From NCBI GenBank assembly GCA_964396965.1, contig CAYNGD010000015.1, positions 1 through 39,921 on the forward strand: 39,921 nt of DNA. The letters are read 5' to 3'. Shown in pieces: positions 5,883 to 13,475 of this stretch. Positions within the stretch are counted from its first letter, which is position 1; the number at the start of each line of letters is the position of its first letter. Position numbers and translations under genes: made by a program. The notes beneath the pieces are model-generated. The model was not told the DNA's origin, searched no databases, and saw only the letters and a list, made by a program, of their open reading frames with translations. The stretch is from JABMRW01 sp964396965. Lineage in GTDB: Bacteria; Chloroflexota; Dehalococcoidia; Dehalococcoidales; BS750m-G39.

Positions 5883-7685
5883 TTAATCCATTCCGTCTTC
5901 AGAGATGGTCTTCTCTGTCGCATCGTAAACGGAAGCTATATCATGTATCGCTAGAAAACCGATAAGCTTGTCAGGGTGAGCACGCTCAACCACAGCTAAA
6001 TGACTGATCCTATGCCGGGTTACCCGCAAAAGCGCCTGGTGCAATGTTTCATCAGGATAACCGACTACAAGACGTTTGCTCATTATTTCTCGAACCGTTT
6101 TCTCCGCCCATTTGTTCTCAGAGATCCGGGCCATGTCTCGGCTGGTTATCATGCCCACTAGCCTTCCTGAATCGACCACCGGTGCCGCATCGATTTCCTT
6201 GGATTTCATCAGAATGGCCAAGCTACTGAGAGAAACTTCTGGAGAGACAGTCACGGGGTTTGTCACCATGGCATCCCTTATATCGATTTTTTCCATTAAG
6301 GGAACCGAATACTCTGCCCTATGCGCTGGCGAATCGGCCCGTGTGTTCACTTGGCTTTCGTATATATAATTGTTGCCCGTCAGGAAATAGGCAGGAATCA
6401 CTGACACCATGGACGGCACCAGCAGCGCATAGCTGCCTGTCATTTCGCTGACCATCATCATGATGGCCAGCGGCGCTTTCGAAACGCCCCCAAAGAAGGT
6501 CATCATACCAACCACCACAAAGGCCCCCGGATCCGCGGGCACTATGCCGCTGAAACGGTGAAGCAACGCCCACAGGGCGGCGCCCACCATGCCCCCGATC
6601 ACCAGTCCGGGGGCGAAAACGCCTCCGGCGCCGCCCGACCCTACTGAAAGTCCGGTAGCCACTATCTTGCCAAACAGCATGCCGACAATTAGCAGTAACG
6701 GTAGCACCACGAAGTTGCCGCTGATAGCGAACTGCGCCCAACCGTAGCCCTCGCCCAGCACTTGGGGCAGAAACATGCCCATCGCTCCGACCATCAGCCC
6801 GCCCAGCGCTGGCTTCAGATAAGAAGGAAAGGGCAACGCCCTGAACAGGTTGCGAATCCCATAAAAAGACCGGGAGTAGAGCGCACCGAGTAACCCGCAG
6901 GCCACACCCAGAAGCAGATAGCCAGCGAGTTCCTCCGGCTTACTGAAGGAGGGCGCCGTGGTGAAGCTGAACATTGGTGTCCAGCCCTGCCAGGAGGCGA
7001 AGATGGCGTAGCCGATGATTGAGGCTACGAACGATGGCAAGAGCGCGCTCACCTCAAAGTCGCTGTGGTACAGGATTTCGGCGCCGAGTATTGCGCCGCC
7101 CAGAGGGGCCTTAAAGAGAGCACCCATACCCGCGCCGATGCCCATCGCCAAGGCGGTCCGGCGATCTGCGGCCCTCAAGTGAAACATGTTGGCTATAGTT
7201 GAGCCCCAGCTCGCGCCGATGAGCATGATTGGCCCCTCCGGTCCAGCACTACCGCCGGACCCGACGATGAATGCCGAGGCGATTATTTCAATCAGAGGGA
7301 CACGTCGGCGGATCTCTCCTTCTCGATTGTGAAATGCGCTTAGAGCGTGATCGGTGCCGCCACCTGCGCACTCCGGCCCGAACTTGTGCGTCAGCACTCC
7401 GGCAATGAGCCCGCCGGCGGTGGTCAGCACCGGTATCATCCAGAGACGGCCAATGCCCGTGAAAACGCTAGCGCCTTCTCCGCCTGGCAAAGGCGGCGAG
7501 TATCCGGCACCCAGCCCCAGGAACAGCCTGGTGGCCCAATCGACGCCGAGGCGCAGCAATATGGAAGACACTCCGGCAGCGATGCCCACCAGCACCCCGA
7601 TAACCAACCACTTTCGGAGGTAGACAACGTCGACCATTCTTAAGCTGTTAAAGAACGACTCTATTATTTTTCTTGGACTGTACAT
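5883..7685 (-). CDS. ClC-family chloride channel/transporter with C-terminal CBS pair
   Basis: The 600-residue protein has about ten or more membrane helices up to residue 440, then two CBS domains (about 471-525 and 533-590). The ClC signature GSGGSAGPEGP (142-152) includes the gating glutamate (Glu150), and GSGGAGGVFAPG (349-360) is the second anion-binding loop. The classic first motif GSGIP is not evident; GPECAGGGTDHA occupies that region, as in some prokaryotic ClC subgroups. Retention of the glutamate fits either an H+/Cl- antiporter or a gated channel. The CBS pair probably senses adenine nucleotides. The ATG at 7683-7685 has a weak ribosome site, so an internal start (ATG at codon 17) is possible. 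Confidence 0.9.
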   Translation of the reverse strand: MYSPRKIIESFFNSLRMVDVVYLRKWLVIGVLVGIAAGVSSILLRLGVDWATRLFLGLGAGYSPPLPGGEGASVFTGIGRLWMIPVLTTAGGLIAGVLTHKFGPECAGGGTDHALSAFHNREGEIRRRVPLIEIIASAFIVGSGGSAGPEGPIMLIGASWGSTIANMFHLRAADRRTALAMGIGAGMGALFKAPLGGAILGAEILYHSDFEVSALLPSFVASIIGYAIFASWQGWTPMFSFTTAPSFSKPEELAGYLLLGVACGLLGALYSRSFYGIRNLFRALPFPSYLKPALGGLMVGAMGMFLPQVLGEGYGWAQFAISGNFVVLPLLLIVGMLFGKIVATGLSVGSGGAGGVFAPGLVIGGMVGAALWALLHRFSGIVPADPGAFVVVGMMTFFGGVSKAPLAIMMMVSEMTGSYALLVPSMVSVIPAYFLTGNNYIYESQVNTRADSPAHRAEYSVPLMEKIDIRDAMVTNPVTVSPEVSLSSLAILMKSKEIDAAPVVDSGRLVGMITSRDMARISENKWAEKTVREIMSKRLVVGYPDETLHQALLRVTRHRISHLAVVERAHPDKLIGFLAIHDIASVYDATEKTISEDGMD

Positions 7686-8235
7686 CGCCGAGTTTCGCTG
7701 TCCCCCTGGGAATCAGTTCACAGTGGTCCTTCAGACTTGCCCGCCCTATTCACGATCGCGGCTTTGTTGAGCAAAGACCTAATTAACACTGCGATATTAT
7801 CTGTCATGTCAATCTTTTACCTTTTCCGAATCGGCGAAGAGTAAACTGAGTGCTCACCGCTCCGCGCTTAATACAATGTAACCTAGAAGCTTTTCGTGTT
7901 CGCGTCGGGTGAAGTAGCGCATACGTCAGCGACCAATAGCACTACTGAATCCCTAAAGAGAGGAAGCCGCCCAGATCCGCTGGAACTCGCTCGGCACGCT
8001 TATCTGAGCTAGTTACTTACGCCCCTAATTACGCATGAGTAGTGTTCGAAAACCTAGTCCCTTCAGATACAGTAATTATATAGCGCTTATGGACTATGAT
8101 GCAAGGCGTCTCCTTACGGAGCGCCCGTTCGCCCATGGCACGGCACCTATACGCACGTGTATAGGTTGTTATAATACTATAATAAAATATTTGGTAATTA
8201 GTGTCTCCGCCTGGACTGATTATCTAAGGAGAGAA
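7686..8235. other. Intergenic region with no identifiable gene, left of the integrase relic
   Basis: I see no gene, tRNA or clear repeat here. An open frame begins with the ATG at 8035 and runs into the integrase relic, but its first 65-70 residues show no family similarity and include strongly AT-rich sequence around 8160-8200. This is probably degraded DNA of a former mobile element. Confidence 0.45.
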
Positions 8236-8547
8236 ACACGGTTAGACTTCCCGGACAGCACTCCACTGTCGCCAAACAGTGTAACCAAGGCTTTCAGTAA
8301 GCTAGTTAAATCTCCGGAGATACCTGGTGTGCGTCTACACGACCTGCGTCACACTCATGCCACACTTATGTTGAGACAGGGAGTGCATCCGAAGGTCGTA
8401 AGTGAGCGGCTAGGGCACAGTTCCATAGCAATTACACTGGATACATATTCTCATGTCATCCCCGGAATTCAGGCAGCAGCGGCACAGCGCTTCGATGAAG
8501 GATTGCAGAGAGACAGAGAAGACGCGTCAGCTAAAGAGGCTGGTTAG
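8236..8547 (+). pseudogene. Tyrosine recombinase (phage-type integrase) C-terminal remnant
   Basis: The recognisable part starts near TPLSPNSVTKAFSKLVKS and continues through RLHDLRHTHATLMLRQGVHP, SERLGHSSIAITLDTYSHV and the C-terminal helix. It keeps the HxxR box, the LGH histidine and the catalytic tyrosine in DTYSHV. The N-terminal core-binding domain and the first catalytic arginine are absent. An intact enzyme would be near 380 residues. The frame is open from 8035, but that extension is unrelated. It ends 50 bp from the 3' end of tRNA-Cys, the usual arrangement for an integrase beside its attachment site. Confidence 0.8.
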
Positions 8548-8597
8548 CATTTTTATGGTGGTCAGGTCTGCCAAAAGCCCATTTTGAAGCTAAAAAA

Positions 8598-8673
8598 TGG
8601 AGGCGACGACCGGATTCGAACCGGTGAATAGGGGTTTTGCAGACCCCCGCCTTAACCTCTTGGCCACGTCGCC
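8598..8673 (-). tRNA. tRNA-Cys (anticodon GCA)
   Basis: The acceptor stem is GGCGACG/CGTCGCC with an encoded CCA at 8598-8600. The anticodon stem GGGGT/ACCCC closes the loop CTGCAAA, giving anticodon GCA. The T-arm is CCGGTTCGAATCCGG. Its 3' end faces the integrase relic, so it may have served as an integration target. Confidence 0.96.
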
Positions 8674-8736
8674 TCTTTAAACCCACGAAAATCTAAGATT
8701 TTCGTGGGAACCCGATTTTTACCTACTTCTTACGAG

Positions 8737-8808
8737 AGCGGAAGACGAGATTCGAACTCGCGACCCTCTCCTTGGCAAGGAGATGCTCTACCGCTGAGCC
8801 ACTTCCGC
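8737..8808 (-). tRNA. tRNA-Gly (anticodon GCC)
   Basis: The acceptor stem GCGGAAG/CTTCCGC is intact. The anticodon stem TCTCC/GGAGA holds the loop TTGCCAA, giving anticodon GCC. The T-arm is CGAGTTCGAATCTCG. CCA is not encoded, unlike in the neighbouring tRNA genes. Confidence 0.95.
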
Positions 8809-8836
8809 TTATCACCCGCTCTAGCCATTTTTAAGG

Positions 8837-8923
8837 TGGTGCCGAGGCGGAGATTTGAACTCCGACGAGCTTACGCTCACCACCCCCTCAAGATGGCGTG
8901 TCTACCTATTCCACCACCTCGGC
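8837..8923 (-). tRNA. tRNA-Leu (anticodon GAG)
   Basis: The acceptor GCCGAGG/CCTCGGC is followed by an encoded CCA at 8837-8839. The anticodon stem CCATC/GGTGG has one G-T wobble and holds the loop TTGAGGG, giving anticodon GAG. The long variable arm (TGAGCGTAAGCTCG) is typical of class II leucine tRNAs. Confidence 0.94.
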
Positions 8924-8988
8924 TTAAATTCCGGCAAAAACAGCATACCATTGGTTCTCGCCAGCGTCAAGACGCCCGGCAGCCAGCC

Positions 8989-9018
8989 TTGACAAATTAC
9001 CCCGCCCGCTGATATGTT
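8989..9018 (+). promoter_or_regulatory. Predicted sigma70 promoter for the acyl-CoA dehydrogenase gene
   Basis: A consensus -35 TTGACA (8989-8994) and a -10 TATGTT (9013-9018) are 18 bp apart. They lie about 50 bp before the TTG start of the gene. Confidence 0.55.
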
Positions 9019-9068
9019 TCTTAAGGCCACGCCGTTTCCCGAGCTAAATCCTGGAAAGGTGAAGAGGA

Positions 9069-10250
9069 TTGGACTTTGCCTTTAGCGCCGAGCAGCAGAG
9101 GTTCCGGCAGGAGGTAGGCACTTTTCTGGACAGGGAGCTGCCGCCAGACTGGGTGGGCTATCTGGGGGGCACCACCGGCGACCACGTCGTTGACGATAGC
9201 CGCGGCTGGCAGGTGTTTAAGGACATCGCCGGCAAGCTGGGGGAGAGGGGCTGGCTGTCCCTGGCCTGGCCCAGGGAATACGGCGGCCAGGCCCGCTCCT
9301 ACGTGGACTACCTTATCTTTGCCGAGGAGATAGCCCGGCGCGGCTCACCCGGCTATAACCCGATTGCGGTCAAGATGCTGGCGCCAACCCTCATTGACTA
9401 CGGCAACGAAGAGCAGAAGGAGCGCCACCTCAGGCCAATCGCCCGGGGGGAGGAGTTCTGGTGTGAAGGCTTCAGTGAACCGGGGGCCGGCTCCGACCTC
9501 GGCTCCCTCCAGACCAGGGCGGTCAAGGACGGCAACCACTACATTATCAACGGCCAGAAGACCTGGGGCACCTTTGCCAGCTACTCCGACTGGTGCTTTA
9601 TGCTGGCCAGGTCTGACCCTGATACCCGGGGTTATCGGGGGCTCAGCTTTTTCCTGGTTGACCTAGCCACTCCCGGGGTTACCGTCAGCCCGATAAAGAA
9701 CCTGGCCGGGGAGCCGGCTTTCAGCGAGATATTCTTCGAGGACGCCCGCGTCCCCGCGGAGAACCTGGTGGGCCGGGAGAACGAAGGCTGGCGGGTAGCT
9801 CAGGCGCTGCTGGCCCACGAGCGGACCTCCATCGAATTCGTGGCTATGGTGCAGGGCCTGATTACCCAAATGATAAGCTACCTCAAAGCCAATCCCTGGC
9901 TGGCATCGAAAGAGGCCGGAGAGTCTCTGGCCAGGCTGGCCACGGAGGCCGAAATAGGGCGCCTGCTTAACTACCGGGTGGCCTGGCAGCATGACCAGGG
10001 GGCGGCCACCGACCTGTCTGCCTCTGCCGCCAAGCTCTACAGCACCGAGCTGTTCAAGCGCGCCGCTGCCTGTACCATGCGTCTCATCGGGCCCTACGGC
10101 CAGCTCGACAAGGTGGAGGCCATCGCCCCCCTAAGCGGCTGGATTGAACACATGTACCTGGTCTCTTTCGGCGCCACTATTGCCGCCGGCACCTCGGAGA
10201 TCCAGAAAAACATAATCGCCCTGCGCGGCCTGAGGCTACCCAGGAGCTAA
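9069..10250 (+). CDS. Acyl-CoA dehydrogenase family protein
   Basis: The 393-residue flavoprotein has full family length. Motifs seen are the N-terminal helical domain (MDFAFSAEQQRFRQEVGTFL), the FAD/substrate segment EGFSEPGAGSDLGSLQTRA, the beta-domain INGQKTWGTFASYSDW, and the C-terminal AAGTSEIQKNIIALRGL. It would oxidise an acyl-CoA at the alpha-beta bond and pass electrons to an electron-transfer flavoprotein. Chain-length preference cannot be read from sequence. The start is a TTG behind a GA-rich ribosome site (GGTGAAGAGGA). It stands alone: no CoA ligase, enoyl-CoA hydratase or ETF gene is nearby. A hairpin terminator follows. Confidence 0.92.
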   Translation: MDFAFSAEQQRFRQEVGTFLDRELPPDWVGYLGGTTGDHVVDDSRGWQVFKDIAGKLGERGWLSLAWPREYGGQARSYVDYLIFAEEIARRGSPGYNPIAVKMLAPTLIDYGNEEQKERHLRPIARGEEFWCEGFSEPGAGSDLGSLQTRAVKDGNHYIINGQKTWGTFASYSDWCFMLARSDPDTRGYRGLSFFLVDLATPGVTVSPIKNLAGEPAFSEIFFEDARVPAENLVGRENEGWRVAQALLAHERTSIEFVAMVQGLITQMISYLKANPWLASKEAGESLARLATEAEIGRLLNYRVAWQHDQGAATDLSASAAKLYSTELFKRAAACTMRLIGPYGQLDKVEAIAPLSGWIEHMYLVSFGATIAAGTSEIQKNIIALRGLRLPRS

Positions 10251-10258
10251 ATGCAGAA

Positions 10259-10291
10259 AGGCTGGGCTTCCCAGTTAAGGAAACCCAGCCT
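10259..10291. terminator. Bidirectional hairpin between acyl-CoA dehydrogenase and DUF5679 genes
   Basis: AGGCTGGG and CCCAGCCT pair, extended by TTCC/GGAA with one bulged base on each side, around a CAGTTAA loop. Convergent genes end on both sides. T-rich tracts are short, so termination may be weak in either direction. Confidence 0.6.
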
Positions 10292-10314
10292 CCCCTATAC
10301 CCTTTTCAGTGGTC

Positions 10315-10455
10315 TTAAGCCTTGCCTATCCGGAACATCTTGGTCCCGCAAACCGGGCAGACACCCTGAGTTGCCGGCTTACCATTCTTCATGGTTATTC
10401 TCTTGGGGTCTTTCATTTCCCTCTTGGTCCGGCATTTCATACAATAGGCTTGCAT
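10315..10455 (-). CDS. DUF5679 zinc-ribbon microprotein
   Basis: This is a 46-residue protein beginning MQAYCMKCRTKREMKDPKRI and ending with CPVCGTKMFRIGKA. Two CxxC knuckles (CMKC and CPVC) bracket ITMKNGKPATQGV, which is the DUF5679 pattern I know from many bacterial and archaeal genomes. It should bind one zinc ion; the function is unknown. The ATG at 10453-10455 has a strong ribosome site, GGGAGG, seven bases upstream. Confidence 0.88.
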   Translation of the reverse strand: MQAYCMKCRTKREMKDPKRITMKNGKPATQGVCPVCGTKMFRIGKA

Positions 10456-10567
10456 CTATCTACCTCCCTTTTTGCTATGAAGGATATACTGTTCCTGCGG
10501 GAATGTCAAGAGTCTGAGGCCTGGTTTTGAACCAAATTCGAGACGACTTTTATAATACACCGCTATA

Positions 10568-11668
10568 TTAATTGTCATGCTGGGTGCCAGCAGACTCCAG
10601 GTATTCCTCAGCACCCCTGTAAAAACCAGATATAATCGCTGAAAGTTGAGACATGGCCTCAGGGTTCAAGTTTTCACCATCTCGCAGTCTTGCCGCCAGT
10701 TCAGCACATAGCGACTTAACGACAACACCATCTTCCCGTTCAATATCAGCACCAATACGGTTGGCAACCATGTTGATACACGATACTTTATTTTTCTGTT
10801 CTTGCAGCGAGATACCTCTATCGCCTACGTAAATGTCGGCCCACTTTAAGGCCATCCGGCTTCTTAAATCATTGACTCTAATAATTAAAGCTTCACCTGC
10901 TTTTCCGGAGTATTTTTGCAGGTTGGCATCCATAATGGCCGACCTAGCAATGGCCCTGTTATAGGCAAGCATGATGTTAAAAACATCAAGCCTTCCTTTT
11001 TCCTTCAGATAGCTACCTGTAAAGAAGCTGGCTGGTAAAGTAAATTCGTCTTTATTAAACCTCTTTGAACATCCGAGGGCAAAGGCAAATAATACCATGC
11101 GTAGCGCCGTCATCTCATTTCTAAACAGCTCTTTGTCTACAGATGAGAACGATTGGTCAACTTCGGCAATGGACTTAAAGTAACTATCCAATAAGTCATT
11201 CCAAACATCTTGGCCAACAGTAGTTCCATCAAATATGTTCTTATCGTAAAACTGCCGGCAACACTCCCCAATCCTAAACTCGGGCTTGATTTCTAATTGC
11301 TCTGATTTTTCTAGTTGCAGACTCCCTGTAGGTAATTCACCCTCTGTCCTGACAGTGTCAACATCGATATCTTGACCGACACGCTCTTCATAGTGAACGT
11401 CTTTATTGGATAAACCAAATGTTTTCTGAATTTTATTAAGAATGTAAACTTCCCCTTCGTCAAGTTTCCGATAAGACCCGAATGCTTCATACACATTAGA
11501 ATATAGATAAATCAGTAGTCCCTTTTTCTCTCTCTTTAGAAGTTTAATCTGTTGTTCGGTTATGGTCTTCGTTGCAATTATTTCATTTTGTGTTCTACGA
11601 AGCCAGCATTTTCGGCACACTGTCCCGCGCGGGATTTTCTGGCTGCATATTTCACAGTGTTTAGCCAT
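10568..11668 (-). CDS. Unknown protein with N-terminal zinc-binding cysteines
   Basis: I do not recognise this 366-residue protein. It begins MAKHCEICSQKIPRGTVCRKCW, two CxxC pairs that probably form a zinc ribbon. A Lys-rich helix and a segment EGEVYILNKIQKTFGLSNKDV, reminiscent of calcium-free EF-like or TerB-like helical modules, follow. Residues 130-366 are predicted to be all-helical. There is no signal peptide or membrane segment. Codon use is AT-rich compared with genes on either side, which suggests horizontal acquisition. It sits in a low-GC block that ends at tRNA-Trp. Confidence 0.7.
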   Translation of the reverse strand: MAKHCEICSQKIPRGTVCRKCWLRRTQNEIIATKTITEQQIKLLKREKKGLLIYLYSNVYEAFGSYRKLDEGEVYILNKIQKTFGLSNKDVHYEERVGQDIDVDTVRTEGELPTGSLQLEKSEQLEIKPEFRIGECCRQFYDKNIFDGTTVGQDVWNDLLDSYFKSIAEVDQSFSSVDKELFRNEMTALRMVLFAFALGCSKRFNKDEFTLPASFFTGSYLKEKGRLDVFNIMLAYNRAIARSAIMDANLQKYSGKAGEALIIRVNDLRSRMALKWADIYVGDRGISLQEQKNKVSCINMVANRIGADIEREDGVVVKSLCAELAARLRDGENLNPEAMSQLSAIISGFYRGAEEYLESAGTQHDN

Positions 11669-11899
11669 TATTCACTTCTATAAATATCGCTGTATATATT
11701 ACCTTTGCCATTAAATATACTACAAAGTTAGTCAAACATCTAGACCTATTCAACACCACGAGTCAGCAAACTGTCAATCACCCATAAATACTATTTCTCA
11801 AAACCTTTTGATTTTTTAGTCAGGCGTTGCCGCATTAACCATTGACAAATGTACATAGCCGAGGCTATTATTCACAATACGTTTTTCAGGGGCAATACT

Positions 11900-12124
11900 T
11901 TGGAGCCAAAATTTAAAATAGGGCAGAAAGTTACGGTTAGAAAACTCAAATCCGATTTGTCGGCTTTGAGAGACAATACAATAAGCAAATACACAAATAA
12001 AACTGGGATAGTAACCAACTATTATTTTATAAGCCCTCGCTGGGGCGAGGTTTTTTACATTTATACTGTACAAATTGGTCAAGGGCAAAAAGACGTCGTT
12101 TTACATGAAGATGAGATTAAGTGA
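11900..12124 (+). CDS. Small SH3/KOW-like conserved hypothetical
   Basis: The 74-residue protein has a predicted beta-barrel pattern (PKFKIGQKVTVRKL, ISKYTNKTGIVTNYYF, RWGEVFYIYTVQIG, VVLHEDEIK) like the small domains of the nitrile-hydratase-beta/KOW type. I start it at the TTG at 11900 because homologous-looking sequence begins there and GGGG lies upstream; an ATG at 11849 is in frame. It is AT-rich and part of the same foreign-looking block as the gene before it. Function is unknown. Confidence 0.6.
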   Translation: MEPKFKIGQKVTVRKLKSDLSALRDNTISKYTNKTGIVTNYYFISPRWGEVFYIYTVQIGQGQKDVVLHEDEIK

Positions 12125-12206
12125 CCAAGAGTTAAGCAATTGCTTAACAAAACTACCAGACAAATAACTGTGAACGGGGGGATACGGGGGATACTAAGAG
12201 TAAAAC

Positions 12207-12282
12207 TGGCAGGAGTGGCAGGATTCGAACCCGCGACCTGCGGTTTTGGAGACCGCTGCTCTTCCAGCTGAGCTACACTCCT
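12207..12282 (-). tRNA. tRNA-Trp (anticodon CCA)
   Basis: The acceptor AGGAGTG/CACTCCT has an encoded 3' CCA (12207-12209). The anticodon stem GCGGT/ACCGC holds the loop CTCCAAA, giving anticodon CCA. The D-arm and T-arm (CGGGTTCGAATCCTG) are canonical. Confidence 0.96.
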
Positions 12283-12394
12283 AGACTACCGCCTATATTA
12301 GCACAAACCGGATAAAAAATTAAGCTACTGCCCCTTTACAATTCAGAACGCCGCTTGGTAAACTAAGCAAAATGCTGCTCTGGAGGGCTGGGCC

Positions 12395-13243
12395 ATGGAG
12401 ATCAGATTAAACACACACGGGCCGAAGGCACTGGCCACCAAGGTCTTTTTCAGCGACGAAGCTGGTTTTGAGGTCGCCTCCGTAATCGTGACCGGCAAGA
12501 CCGATGCCGCTCTTATTGACGCCCAGTGGACACTGTCCAATGCTCACCGGGTCATCGCCGAAATACTGGAAACAGGCAAATACCTGAAGACGATTTATAT
12601 TACCCATGCCCACCCCGACCACTACTTTGGCCTGGGCACCATCGCCGAGGCCTTCCCTGAAGCCCGTATCGTGGCCATTCCTTCGGAAGCCAGTATCATC
12701 AACAAGCAGTTCTTTGGCAAAATGGAACACTGGGAAAAAGTCATCGGGCCGATAAACGTCTGCCGAAAAACGGCCAATATCGAGCCTCTCAAGGAGAACT
12801 ACTTCGAGCTGGAAGGACACCGCATCGAGATTATTTCCGAGCTGGTGGGGGACATGATGTACAACACCGTGGTCTGGATTCCTTCGATAAAGACCCTCTA
12901 CGGGAGCGACGTCCTCTTTAACCAGGCACACCCCTTCACCTGCGAGCTTACCGCCGAAGAACGCAAGCAGTGGATAAAGGACGTCGAGCGTTTAGAGAAA
13001 ATGGGCGCCGAGGTTATCATTCCCGGCCACCAGAAACCGGGGATGCCCTTCGACTCCAGTTCGTTCACCTTTACCAAGGACTATCTGGCGGCTACCGAGG
13101 AGGAGCTGGCCAGAACCAGCGATGTGGCCGGTTTTTACTACGCCATGGTAAAACGCTTCCCCGAGGCCAACCTCTTCATCAGCAACGAAATGAACGCCAA
13201 CGTGTTCAAAGGGAATATGGACTGGAACTGGCGGGAATATTGA
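12395..13243 (+). CDS. MBL-fold metallo-hydrolase
   Basis: The 282-residue protein has the metallo-beta-lactamase zinc motif THAHPDH (His71, His73, Asp75, His76). The later metal ligands are in YGSDVLFNQAHPF and IIPGHQKPG. The position between them, where many members carry a histidine, reads GDMMYNTVVWIP, so the second metal site may be altered. The closing residues (SNEMNANVFKGNMDWNWREY) are aromatic-rich and not part of the core fold. The substrate is unknown. The ATG follows GGAGG at eight bases. It is monocistronic, between tRNA-Trp and tRNA-Arg. Confidence 0.9.
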   Translation: MEIRLNTHGPKALATKVFFSDEAGFEVASVIVTGKTDAALIDAQWTLSNAHRVIAEILETGKYLKTIYITHAHPDHYFGLGTIAEAFPEARIVAIPSEASIINKQFFGKMEHWEKVIGPINVCRKTANIEPLKENYFELEGHRIEIISELVGDMMYNTVVWIPSIKTLYGSDVLFNQAHPFTCELTAEERKQWIKDVERLEKMGAEVIIPGHQKPGMPFDSSSFTFTKDYLAATEEELARTSDVAGFYYAMVKRFPEANLFISNEMNANVFKGNMDWNWREY

Positions 13244-13273
13244 GGCCAGAGCCGAAATTGGCCTAAATAAAAG

Positions 13274-13349
13274 TGGTACCCCTGGGGCGACTCGAACGCC
13301 CGACACGCGGTTTAGGAAACCGCTGCTCTATCCACTGAGCTACAGGGGC
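13274..13349 (-). tRNA. tRNA-Arg (anticodon CCT)
   Basis: The acceptor GCCCCTG pairs with CAGGGGT, with one G-T wobble at the first pair, and CCA is encoded (13274-13276). The anticodon stem GCGGT/ACCGC holds the loop TTCCTAA, giving anticodon CCT, which reads AGG codons. Confidence 0.95.
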
Positions 13350-13475
13350 ATATTAATACCAGCCGCGCTCAAAAACATATTACACTCTTCCCCGGACGCT
13401 TTCAAGCCAGCCGCAGCTTGACAAAAACAGGCCTTATGCCCAAAATGCCAGTAACTCCGGGTGAGGTGAACTCCG

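Noticed and set aside
5681..5965. 94-residue open frame before the ClC gene
   Set aside because: AT-rich, no ribosome site, no similarity to any family, and it overlaps the 3' end of the ClC gene on the other strand.
8598..8673. Duplicated attachment site for the integrase relic
   Set aside because: I looked to the left for a repeat of the tRNA-Cys 3' end and saw none in this window, so no att pair is claimed.
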